Below are positions 35,993 to 46,800 of a stretch of DNA of 64,000 nucleotides, one piece after another (the stretch's first letter is position 1; each line of letters begins with the position of its first letter). Source of the stretch: Phytophthora quininea (Eukaryota > Oomycota > Peronosporomycetes > Peronosporales > Peronosporaceae). The notes beneath the pieces are model-generated. The model was not told the DNA's origin, made no database searches, and saw only the letters and a program-made list of their open reading frames with translations. The stretch is taken from positions 1 through 64,000 of the forward strand of contig JAAVTG010000242.1 of assembly GCA_011947345.1 (NCBI GenBank). Reading direction: 5' to 3'. A program made the position numbers and the translations under genes.

Positions 35993-36707
35993 ATGGCGTC
36001 GAAGGGGGCCACTGCAAAGAGAGCATCAAGTAAAAAGGCTGCCAAGGCTCCGGCAGCGCAAGGACGAAAGAAGATCCGTCTGACAGTTCCGAAGGACTAC
36101 GTTTCTCCACTTGAGAAAGAACGCCGAGCTGCTGCGACGCCAGATCGAATTATTGCATCTGCTCAAGGTAAGATTAGTGTGATGTTCATAGAGTTGGAGC
36201 TAACAGTTCTATTCTATTAGAGCTGCGTGAATATGCAAAGACTCCCGTCTCGTCCGAAGAAACAGTCGCTATCTATGGTCGGTTCATGTGGGAATCGTAC
36301 CATGTGACGAAAGACGGGAGAAACATCGTGCATTTGCACTTTTACGACGCCATTGCCACCGAAACATTTGAAAGCGCATATTCGGTACGATTCTTATCAT
36401 GCATGTTTGAAACCGGTATTTGACATTGGTTTGTGATTCAACACAGAGACTACACTACAATGGAGAGCGAAAGTTCGACTCCGACAAAATGATGATGACT
36501 GCGACAGTATGGGATGAAGTTACCGGTTGCTGTGGTATTCCAACGCCAGGAGACATTGTTTGCATCTCGCACTTCACGGGCCTTGGTGTGTACCGAGATG
36601 AAGCTTGCCAATTCAACACAAAACTAGCTGATTTGCGTGTCGACAATGCGGTGATGAGTACAGGCCTGGCGGAAGAAGAGTCCGAGAAGGTCGAAGATGA
36701 AATTTGA
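35993..36707 (+). CDS. Three-exon gene, OB-fold-like small basic protein
   Basis: Exons 35993-36167, 36221-36384 and 36447-36707, joined by introns of 53 and 62 bases with clean ends (AAG|GTAAGA...TATTAG; TCG|GTACGA...CACAG). The phases fit and give 199 residues with no interruption, so the gene is real and intact. The N-terminus is Lys/Ala-rich (KRASSKKAAKAPAAQGRKK), followed by a folded domain with alternating beta-like strands (IYGRFMWESYHV, IVHLHFYDA, MMMTATVWDEVTG, PGDIVCISHFTGLGVYRDE) and an acidic tail. The strand pattern recalls a single-stranded-DNA-binding OB fold of the RPA type, but this is a visual judgement only. It lies head to head with the Rep-helicase; plant Helitrons are known to carry RPA-like genes. 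It could also be a host gene beside the element. Confidence 0.8.
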
Positions 36708-36709
36708 GG

Positions 36710-39140
36710 CTGGTATTAGCTTGACATGACGTTGTTGTTATTGTATCCCGTTTTGATAACTTGATCACACCTAACATTTTCTTCTTCAAACATACATTTC
36801 ATTAAAAATAGTGTGTTCCACAAGTTTTCACAAGAGATGGTTTATTTATTGGAGAGGTCAAAAGTAGACTTGTGTGCACTTCCTAGTGTGCAGTAGCCGC
36901 GGAGATTCCTGTGGGTGAAAAATCAGCCGTTTTACTTACAGGACTCACCCAGTCACCGCTACGGCGGCGAGAAGATCATCACTTTTCGTTGCCCATCTAG
37001 CTGTGTGCACGGAGCCTCTCTCTGGGTGCGTTCCGCCTTGGCCGAACGTAGATGTGCCCTACGCCGCCGCGTTACGGGGTTGAGCTGGAGGGGCTGCCTA
37101 GGGGTCTCTAATCTCTGCTGCTTGAAACTCGCTCGTAGGATGCTTCTAGGCCGCACGAAGTTGTGTGGGGACATGCCTACAGGAACTTGGGCTTAAGACA
37201 CCTAGGTTAATTCAAATGCCCCACGATTTTTGCTGGGTATTTTGCGCAATGTATGAAAAACCCACGAAGCACCCATGAATGTCGACGAATGTAGCGTTTG
37301 TTAATTATTTGGACTGTAAAATACGTGAAATGTCGCTTGTGGCGCGCCACAGGCAACATCCACTTGGGTGGCTTGCTTTCTCTAGGAGATTAACGATAAC
37401 AGATATTTCGCCGCAATAGTGTGCGGGGACTTTCAAGAGTTTATAGTTGAAGTTGCAAGTTGGCAGGATTCACCGGCTGGGGAAAAATACACTAGGTTTT
37501 TCACTGTTTTTGAGCGACTATGCGAGTTGGGAATGATCTCGTGAGTCAATTGCTAAGAGCTCGTGTTCTTGAATTGTTGCTTGCTATTTGATTTGCTGGG
37601 TTTTTCACCCTCTTGATATACTCTGAAATAAATTTCAGAGAATAGTTTGGCGAACCGGAGTCTGAGTCTACGTTGGCGTTATAAAGAATATTACATGAGT
37701 GGTCTTTTAGTGATCAAAAGCTACTGGTGTAGCAATGCGCTAACTGCCTAATATCGCGGGAAAATTGTCAGTTTTTAGTGACGGACATATTCACCCCATG
37801 AACCAGGTATGAGGGAAGTACAGTAACAGTGTTTGACTTCAACTCGATGCAAGCATGTTGATTGCCGAGTAGAGCTTGAATCCAGCTGGAGACAGCAACC
37901 ATCTACTACTACCACTGCAAATTATGGCCAGCTAACACTTCCTGCCATCAACATAGTGATCATGCAGTTTGAAAAGACTTAGCAGTGCACTAAAAACAAG
38001 TATATGCTACAATCAATCAAAAATATGATTTTCAATGACTAACGTGCAGCTTCATACAATGGGAGTAGGAGCATACCAATACAGAGTGGCATCGAAAGTG
38101 TCACACACTTCTTTGACAAACGGAGTTGACATGAAGATTTTTAAATATAGATATTGCCTACTCCTGGTGTGGTGACAATAATCCGAACAGTTTCGTTGGC
38201 AGCCAGTTCTAACTAGGCAACACGTGGAGAAGAGCCTTACCCTTGAGCGAGTTTGTTAGCATGCGTAGTCGTCATCATGACCTAAACGCGCAGCAGCGCC
38301 CTCACTGTTCACACACTCCATTAGTGTAATAATTGTTCACTAACTGCTGCACAATCCTATGCTCTCGGCTTTTATTCAGTATCTGGTTTTGCAAGGCCAT
38401 GAATACCATGCTACTTTGCTCTTGTGTTTGAAATGTCCATAATGAGGGCTTTTCCCAGCTCCAAATTTTGCGATGCAACACGCGTAGATTCCGTGCAGTC
38501 CACTGGAGACGCTGTGTTTAAGGAAACAGTTGTAGAGATCCTGACCAAGGACTGCCGCCCGTCATTGCGAACATTTGGATGCAATGCCCCGTCGATGCGA
38601 GATAGATAAATGCGAGTCTCCAGCCCCCTTACAGATCTACTCTATTGTTCCATGGCACAAGCCCGATCCTTGCGATATGTGCTTCACCAATGTAATACAT
38701 TACGATGTTTCAAGACAGCACGGAAGTAAGTAGATGAAGTCCCACTGGCCTCAAAGAGAATTGGAGACGGGGTCGTGCCGACCGACCTCGACCTCCTCCC
38801 CATAGATAGCACGCAAACACAGAACGTTGTTAGGCGCCAATCGCCACAACGGGACTTGCGGACGGGGGTGTTCTTCCCGTACGGTGGAAGGAGGATTAGA
38901 AAGTGACCAGTCCCCCGCCCGCTCAACCCTGCTAATGTATTAAATGACTGGTTGGCACTGACTTGGTTTGCTTGCTTGCTCGTAGATGGTAGATCACGAG
39001 ATCTGCATCGCTGGTCTGCAGTACTGGCTTCACAGTCTCGAAGTTAACGTCAGTCACATCGATAACAGGTTCGGCACAACGATGTTGCAGCATCACTCGT
39101 GGTCTTGGCATTGATCTGCACCACCTCGACGTTGTGCATG
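36710..39140. other. Gene-poor stretch
   Basis: No frame with a domain. It contains a perfect 20-base palindrome (37621-37640). The 38700-38935 block has the look of an old element fragment (CCCGTACGGTGGAAGGAGGA), but no partner copy was found in the window. Confidence 0.45.
37621..37640. repeat. Perfect 20-base palindrome
   Basis: CTCTGAAAT-AA-ATTTCAGAG, two 9-base arms around AA, lying in gene-free DNA. Role unknown. Confidence 0.7.
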
Positions 39141-39145
39141 GAGTT

Positions 39146-39503
39146 TATAACGGGTTACACGGAAGTCTTCACCGTGTGTAGACTTTTGGAATACACGTAA
39201 GTCATGACCGTGTGTAGATCTTCGATTCTGTAGCCATTTGGCTCTCCACCACTCATTACCACATTTCTTAAATTAACTATGCCGCATAATTTAGTCCATA
39301 CATTTACAGCAAGGTCAACAATTCAGTTCTATTTTTGTAGTAAATTAGCACTGTCCTTGTTTTAAGGGACACGGACTCTGCGAGTCCTAGTTACGGGATT
39401 GTACTTGATTTTTGTACAGAACCGAAGGCGGAAAGCCAAAAGACGCTGACTCGTGGAGTCCTACGTCTTCCTCTGTGCACGTGCACAGCTACGCAACCCC
39501 GCT
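39146..39503 (+). repeat. Solo LTR, inverted relative to 15728-16093
   Basis: Begins near TTATAACGGGTTACAC and ends near CTACGCAACCCCGCT. It aligns by eye along its length with the minus-strand LTR at 15728-16093. No polypurine tract precedes it and no element coding sequence adjoins it, so I call a solo or truncated LTR. Exact ends are uncertain by a few bases. Confidence 0.7.
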
Positions 39504-40150
39504 ATAGGGCTCACAAGAATTAGTTATTCCATACCGCTGACGACCTCCTATGGTTATTGCTATTATTGACTTGGTCAACATTCATCGATCTTGGCGATAC
39601 TCATATTGTCTGCAGCTGGAGCCAATCAGGCGAATATTTAGCTGCGTGCGGACACTACATGACTTCGGTTAGCTTCAGAGTCTTGCTATTGTCAGAGATG
39701 GTTCAGGCCGAGAATTTCAAGCAAGACTGGAGACATCAGCACCGCGTACGAGAGTAGTAAACTTGTATTCTCCCACTCGCCAGCAAAGCGATCAAAATAA
39801 GTAGGGAATACCTTATTTCTCGCCTTAGAGCAATTCCAGCCGTTCGGACAGAAAATCTCAACAAAAACGAACCTAACGACCATATAAGTTTGCAGGGTCC
39901 AACTAAAAACGAGCTATACGTTTGGCTCAATTCACAGATCAAGATAATTTTCCATCCCTTGGCTATCCGAGCGCTAAATTTGCGCTCAGATAGGCTAGTT
40001 ATTGTCCGAGATGGCCCATCATTACATCTACCCTTCAGCACTCTGCACAAATTGTGATGGGTCACATCCAAAGATATATTTGTACGTAGAGTCACACAAT
40101 TTTATACGGAAAGTAGGTACAAGCTCGCGAGTAGCGCGTGCTGCGCTATC
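39504..40150. other. No recognised gene
   Basis: Short frames on both strands only; nothing recognisable. Confidence 0.4.
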
Positions 40151-40159
40151 TTCCTCTGG

Positions 40160-40676
40160 TTGGCTGGAAGGCTAGTCAGCTTCGCTGCCAAGTTCGGCCA
40201 CGCCCGACAACAGCGCCAGGCTGCTCAAGAGTTCATGGAACGCGAGCTCGCCGAAGCAAAGCAGCAAGTGTCAACTCCCTCTCATTCCGCGCGAAACGAT
40301 ACCGCCGAAATGGAGACGTCGATGTACTCCGGCGTCGGCCAAGACCGACTGCCCCCTAAACCGCTGGTTCCGCGAAATCAACATCTCCATCGCTCCGAGG
40401 TTGATCGAAATTCCGTCGGCCGAGATCAACTTCCTGCTGCCTCGCTTGTCCGGGAAGGCCAAGAAGTGGGCTCTCGGCAGGCTCGTCGTTGACAAGAGCG
40501 CATTTCCGACTCTGGAGAGTCTCCAGAGTGACCTACGACTGGCGTTCGAGCCTCCCCAGGATGAATCTCGCTTGAAAGCACAATTTTTCGCACGCAAGCA
40601 GGGCAGGATGTCCATGCGAGACTACGTGCAGAAGATGCGACACCTGATCTCGTGTGTTGTCGCGAGTCCCATCGAT
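40160..40676 (+). pseudogene. Gypsy gag fragment
   Basis: Plus frames give MAGRLVSFAAKFGHARQQRQ and then IEIPSAEINFLLPRLSGKAK, KWALGRLVVDKSAFPTLESL, LRLAFEPPQDESRLKAQFFA and MSMRDYVQKMRHLISCVVAS. This is the retrotransposon gag domain of oomycete Ty3/Gypsy elements. A one-base frame change lies between 40270 and 40400. The fragment stops exactly at the left end of the Harbinger element (40680), which therefore inserted into or beside it. Confidence 0.85.
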
Positions 40677-40679
40677 AAT

Positions 40680-40719
40680 AGTGGTAGTCAGAGTTCAAGA
40701 CAAGAGAGCATTCCAAGAG
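40680..40719 (+). repeat. Harbinger left TIR
   Basis: 40 bases, 34 identical to the reverse complement of the right end. It is followed by further TCCAAGA motifs (near 40730-40740 and 40775-40787), like those inside the right end. Confidence 0.9.
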
Positions 40720-40823
40720 GCTGATCGAATCCAAGAAAGCCGATCAAAAGCGTTCAACTCTGACTGCCCTCCAAGCTCTTGGAGATCTCAAATTCAAGAC
40801 GCGACCTTTACCACGCGAGTAAG

Positions 40824-41669
40824 ATGCCGACGAGAAGCGTGAAGCAAGCGTTGCTGTCTAGGCTTCTAGCAGTTTGGCGAAGCCGTCTCTACTTAGCTAC
40901 AGACGACGAAGACTCAAGTGACGAAGACGAAGACATGAGCTTCGTGGCAACCTATCTCGTGCTGGCATCGCAGTGTTACATCACGCGGCGAGTTCGCGTA
41001 GAGTGCCCACCATCTCGAGTTAACTGCTACCTGACTAGGATGCCTGACAGTGAATTGAAATTGCAGTTCCGCATGACAAGACCATTCTTTTGGCTGTGTG
41101 CCGGCTCATCGGAGGCTACAGTGAGTTCCAAAGTGTGTCTAAGAAGCAGCAGAGATCGAGCGTGGAGCTGCACGCGATGGGGCTCCTTCGAACCTTAGGG
41201 TCTTTAGACGGCCAAGGCCATTAAGCCGACTACTTATCTGTTGGTGGGCACACGCCGGAGTCATTGCTGACTAAACGTGTCGTTAGAGCTTTGCTTACCG
41301 TGAAGGCTGAGGTGATTTGCTGGCCCGAGAATCGAGAGCGTCACGAGATACCGGAGAGAATTAAATCTGTTTCTGGACTACCGAATTGCATCGGTCTTAT
41401 TGATGGCACATTATTCCCACTCTCTCAGCGCCCTGAGGATCACGGGGAGGGTTATTTTTCACGCAGGAGTACTTATGCTATCAACGGTCTTATCGTTTGC
41501 GATGATCGGGAGCGAATTCGGTACGAAAACATTGGATGGCCGAGGTCAAGCCATGACAATCGAGTGTGGAGGAACTGCAAAGTAGCACTTCATAGCGACG
41601 GATATTTTGGTGAAAATGAGTATATTCTCGGGGATTCTGCATACCAGCCTTCGTCTGTGCTAATTCCTG
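40824..41669 (+). pseudogene. Harbinger DDE transposase, N-terminal part (split gene)
   Basis: Transposase with the DDE_4-type nuclease fold. ATG 40824 (MPTRSVKQALLSRLLAVW), an ac­dic stretch DDEDSSDEDED, RMTRPFFWL, then after a one-base frame change VCRLIGGYSEFQSVSKKQQR. From 41264 it reads GLPNCIGLIDGTLFPLSQRP (first Asp), NIGWPRSSHDNRVW (second Asp) and YILGDSAYQPSSVLIP. A TAA stop near 41222 and the frame change break this half. At 41669 it is cut by the 12.65-kb insertion, and the continuation is at 54327. Joining the two sides restores ...VLIP-AYKRPLA..., the usual sequence at this point of the family. Confidence 0.88.
41666..41669. repeat. Target duplication CCTG, left copy
   Basis: CCTG here and again at 54323-54326, directly outside the inverted ends of the 12.65-kb insertion. 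One copy removed gives an uninterrupted transposase codon series ATT CCT GCC TAC. Confidence 0.75.
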
Positions 41670-42490
41670 TGTGGTGTAGGAATCCACTGAACTTTCGCTG
41701 AGGCAGCAGCGAGCTTCCGCACACAACAATACACCTTCCAGATTGTCAGGCGAATGTTGGGCGTGATCTGAAGGAACCAGATCCGACCCTGCCCGAGCCG
41801 GTGTGGCTTCCGCTCACTGTCTACACTGAAGGCAAATATAAACCGACGCTACAGGCACGAGCCTTCGCCTGTACGTCCAAACACTCTCTCACACACTCAA
41901 AACCCCGTGCACCAGCAGACGAAGGTTGCCTAGTCCCGTGGACTCTCTTACGGGGAGCCGGAGTATAACTCCGGCTGGAAGTCACGTTGGAATGCGACCC
42001 GCACTCCACACACAAGGGCTCTTTCGCCCAACACTCCCCTATTGATAGGGCCAAACCAAAATACACTCTAACTACCACTCTTCACTCTTGGCCTGACCAA
42101 ACGAACACTCACTTCACGAAGGTCTGTGTTCGCTGGCAGGCATAACCCACGACCACAGGGCAAGGTGCTTACCTAGGACGCTTGGCCGCTTGGGAAGTCG
42201 GGGGAAAATTCTGCTCTGTTTGTATCGCCCTCTCGGGCTCTTACTCTTTCTAATCCTACCCTTATCTATGAATCTATACTAGTATGGCAGCATCCGGCGA
42301 TACCTCGCTCTGGTTGCTAAAGGGGCATTGCTGAACAGTATATTCCAAAGTGTAGTTCAGCATCGCCCCCCGACAGGCATATCAATTTGAAAAGGGTTCA
42401 AGCGGCCTTTCAGTTCGCTCATCACATCCCCTCGCCTCAAGCAAAGAACGCGATTTCCCCAAGACAAACGCGCAGACGTTAGGACACTGG
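41670..42490. other. Left non-coding end of the insertion, with hairpins
   Basis: About 820 bases with no gene. Hairpins: TCGCTG-AGGCAG-CAGCGA at 41695-41712, 25 bases from the end; a perfect 9-base stem AGCCGGAGT-ATA-ACTCCGGCT at 41956-41976; and a 15-base inverted repeat with two mismatches (GGGGCATTGCTGAAC / GTTCAGCATCGCCCC) at about 42323-42368. The first resembles the subterminal hairpin of Helitron 3' ends and lies downstream of the Rep-helicase gene, as it should. Confidence 0.6.
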
Positions 42491-42496
42491 AGCAGC

Positions 42497-43527
42497 CATG
42501 CCAAGTGCGGCCATGAGTGTACGTTAAACAGTTGCGCTCTCAACTGACTGCTGTGTACGTGTGTTTTGACTTGGTTATCAGCAGAGCGATCCCCTCAGGC
42601 AGCATTGACAGTGAAAGAGGACGGGACGACACACTCTATGTGTGAGAAGCACAAAACGTATCCGGTCGCGAAGCTTCGAGCGCGGCGAGCAAAGCAAACG
42701 TCGAGATCTCTCGCCCTCCAATGTCAATACCCTGGAGGGTGCACGAAAGAAAGATCGATTAAGTTGAACGGAGAACGTCATTGGTTGTGTGAGGGCCACC
42801 GAGACCGCCAAAACGCGTTGGCACGAGAGCGTTATCGGCGTGCAACACCAAAGAATGGCAACAGCAACGTCGGGCAAGAGGCGTTATCTTCTACTCCTAT
42901 CAAGGGCGTCAATGTGGCTAGCACCTTGTCGTGCGATGGCAAAGCGGCTGACAACACGAAAACGAGTTCGAAACAGAAGAAGAGAAGCGTGATGCAGAAG
43001 GAAAATACACCAGGTGTATCAAGCAAGAGACTTCGCCTGTCCAGTGTCCAGTCCCCAGTGGATGTGCCACGCGTTGGAAACCAAGCAATCCCGGCACCTA
43101 TGACTTCCGCACGACGCCACGCTGTGAACGTGGCTGACACTGCCCAGAGAAATACCGATGAAGAGAAGCCTGTTACCACGGAGTCGCGATCGACCAATAT
43201 TTCTCCTTCAACTGTCTACATGCTGATTCCTGTGGCTGTTGGCGGAACGGAGCAGCACCAATTTCGTAGCGTGCTTGGAGTGTGTCAGGGCCAGCCTGTC
43301 GTACCACCAGAGATCCGCAGTATCTCCACTTTGTTATCGCGTATTGACGTGGCAGCGGAACCCCGAGGGCGACGCCGCGCACACAAAATCACGGCTTGCC
43401 CGATGAAACTCGCTGTGATCTGACTGAATCAGAGCGCTTGCAAACGTTGCAACGAATGGCTCAAGATCCCCGGTTCATGAGTATTTGCACGGAAATCTGG
43501 AAATTGCACGAGGCCACGGTGGGTTAG
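42497..43527 (+). CDS. Cys/His-rich protein of unknown function
   Basis: Probable first exon at 42497 (MPSAAMS, donor GTACGT), then a main frame from about 42590. The protein repeats a C-x4-C...H-x-LC-x2-H pattern: TVKEDGTTHSMCEKHKTYPV and CQYPGGCTKERSIKLNGERH followed by WLCEGHRDRQNALARERYRR. This zinc-binding-like module is frequent in oomycete proteins of unknown function. A basic, Ser-rich middle (SSKQKKRSVMQKEN) may hold a nuclear localisation signal. The apparent stop at 43423 is bypassed by a one-base shift near 43380, after which the frame continues DLTESERLQTLQRMAQDPRF to TAG 43527. The exact splice join of exon 1 is not settled. It lies inside the 12.65-kb insertion, convergent with the Rep-helicase. 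A DNA-binding role is a guess. Confidence 0.6.
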
Positions 43528-43875
43528 ATTCGATCTGCGAATTCCTTTGCGCTTTGGAGACCAATAAACATTCGTTTTAGCCGCGTTGGTAGAGTTCGTT
43601 TAATCTTGACAGGGTTACTCTGCTGCCCCTTGATTGTGTGTATTTGAAGCATCCCTGTCGTGTATGTACGTTGCAGTTAGTGCAAGTGATCGTGATGCAG
43701 TTATTTCTTTGCTAAGACATACCTTGTTGATGTGCCTCGGTAGCCCAGTACCACATGCTAGCAGCAAATGTGGTAGCTTCAGGCGCATGACGCGGCGAAA
43801 TGGCGGAGGTTCACCAAACTTATCGAGGAGCCATCCCGGCGTTGTGAGATCGCGCAGCTTCTTTCATCTTGGTGA

Positions 43876-46800
43876 CTAATAGTAACGCTTCAGCTTCTGT
43901 TTTTTTACTGCTGCCAAAACGCGTGCATCCTCGCGTTGGAATGCTAAAGCTTGCTGCGGTGTTGCTGTTAACTTATCCAATATGAGCCTCTGCGTGATTA
44001 CTATCGAATCGCGGGTTCGTATGCGAGATAGCGCAACGTACGTGAAGGCAACATTCGGAATAGAATTTGAAATGAACACTATGTAGTTGCACGTCAAGCC
44101 TTGCACTTTGTGAGCTGTCAACGCGTAAGCCAACCGGAGAGGTATTCCTCTTCGTACTACTCGCACATCGCTTGACGTTTTGCCCCAAGATACCTCTTTC
44201 GGTATGATAGGCACAATATTTGGGACGCCATCCAGCAGAGAGGGCCCTAAGTACGTGTCGGTGATCTGAATCAAAACAATGGGCAGTTCACTGCCTTGGG
44301 TAAATAGAAAGTCGTATATTGTAGCATTGGTCCCATTGCACAAGCCCGCCATCTGCGCCATATTAAATGAAAGCGTCACAGGGGCACCTACACTGAGTTT
44401 GACATTACTGGCCACTACACGATCGTGATCTGGGTTAGGAAGTAATGCTTCTTTTAACAGAGCATTTACTGTTCCCGCAGGAATGTCCCTTTTAGCTGTC
44501 AGTCGTTTCTGCTGAACGAAGTGTTGCGATTTAATGTGAACAATTGGGGAATTTGATGCTCGAACTCTCTTATCATTTGCAGCGTCTACATCGACATTTT
44601 TGTAGGCAATATGTTTAGCTTGGGCGATCCATTCTGGCTGATCTATCTCTTGCAAGCACCTCGAGTTAAAAAGCGCAATGTCAGCTGCTGTTGGAGCTCT
44701 TTTGCGCAATCTACTTAATGCCTCAAACCATTCCGGGTCTTCCTTACCTCGATTTTGGCTAGTGAGGGTACAAACGCGCTCGATACCTTTCCAGATCTCT
44801 CTCCTCTACGCTGTACACCATTTGCGATTTTCGATATCGGAGTCGACAAAGCACTAGACAGAACGGGATCCAACTGAGCTGCATCTCCGGTAAAGTACAC
44901 ATCTCGCCCTCCGAACAGCTCGTTCGAGTGATCAGGCCATATCTCACGCATCCTTTGATCAATCCAATACAGCATTCCGCATGATATCATGCTAAACTCA
45001 TCTAGTATAGCAAGATGGACATCTTTGTACTCCTGTTGCATCTGTTTTAATCTTGTAGGACCCGATTTTGATTCTAGTATAGATTTATAAGGTACGGAAA
45101 ATGCGTTTCGCGAGAAAGAGGTAAATGCCAAAGCTGAGCAAAGTGTCTTACCCTTTATATTGAAAGCTGCGGTTCCTTGATGAGCTAGCAGAAGGACACG
45201 TTTAGACTTTCTTCTCGTAGCTTTATGCTCGCCAAAAACGGCATGAACGTCTTTCACGATATGTTTGATTAGCCAGCTTTTCCCGGACCCACCCTCGCCA
45301 TTTATAATAAGATGAAGAGGTTTACAGTGTGTAAGATCTAGCGAGCTTTTGAACCTCTCTCTCGATTGCTGCATTGCAAATGAAGGTATCCATTGTGACT
45401 CCGCCATTATCTCGGATTCGTTCGAGTCATCATCCTCTCTAGATATTGGATATCGATAGTGGGAAGAACTGGTGTCAGCATTACTTAGCTCACGGTTTAG
45501 CTTACGGATCTCTTTACTTGCATCCAACCAAGGCTTTAAGCATCCTTTTAAAAAGTTACTTGCCTTTTCAACTACCTCCGGCGAGTAGTCATGCTTTGGT
45601 TTCCACTCCGTACTACCGTTAATACTATGAGAACACGCGCTATTTGCTTCCACGTCGGGTTCTTCTTGTGGCTCGCTGTTAGTAGAATTACTGACAAATA
45701 CGTACTCAGAAGAAGGTAGGGAAGTAAGGCAGCAAGATTCTCGTGAATTTTTCAAAAGGTCTAGCTTATGTTGGCGAGCAATCTTTGCGTTAGATTCTTC
45801 TAGGAGTTCGTTATCGAGCTGTGATTCCTGCGCGTTTAAAAACGCCTCAATACATTCTTCATCAGTGTGAGGAAGGTCGTCTAACGTTCGCCAGGGTACG
45901 TAAAAGAAAATTTCTGAGAAGCAGAAACTCGGGTTGGAGACGTCGGGCTTCATCCAGGGTGACTTTTGAACGACAGCCTGCTTACTTCGATGTTTAATCC
46001 AGCCTTCTCCATCTAGGCGCTTCCAAGTCTTTGTTGGGGCTTTCGTTCTTCCTGCAGAATCACATAGTTCAAATTGCTCAACAAAAGACGCAAAACTCAT
46101 CTCATCAAACATTTCGTTGGTAGGCCGATTCATGTAAGCCCTCTCAATGGGTTCAATCCGGAGTGTTGCCGTACAACCACAATCGGCCAATGCAGCAAGT
46201 CCACGAACATTGTGAGGTTCAACTCTGTAGTATCGTTCATTGTGGCGCAAGGACTTTACTTTCACTATAGGCCGTGACTTGCTATGCATTGGAAGACTTC
46301 GGAGAAGAATGTATATTGCTTCTGGCGCTCCCACCTCTCGAACAGACAGTGTTGCGTTAGCGACACGCTTTAAAATGGAGTGGTAAGCTAGATTTGGGTC
46401 GCACCGTTGAATTGCTTTGGAAATAATGCGCCTAAATTTTAATGTATCGGGCTCCGCCTTGCTCACGTAGGCTCCAGCGTACTCAGCAGCGCCGTAGGAA
46501 TTTCCAATTAGCTGTAAGTCCATATTGGCACGCCAGCACGACAACAAATGTGGTGAGTAATTATTTGTCGTAGAGACTGATCGCTTCAGCAGAACCTTCA
46601 TTAAGGGTGTTCCGTCTGAAGCAAAGCTTGTATCTATTTTGGTTGTTGTTTGCAGCTCTTTTGGGTACCCAAAACAACAGGCAGACCCCTTCTTCCGGCA
46701 GGAAGAATTTGCATTGCAGATATGTTGTTGGACTCGATTTACCAGACGCGACAAATCGCATTGCCATTCACTGCTCTCTACTGATGGTGGCCTTCTGGCC

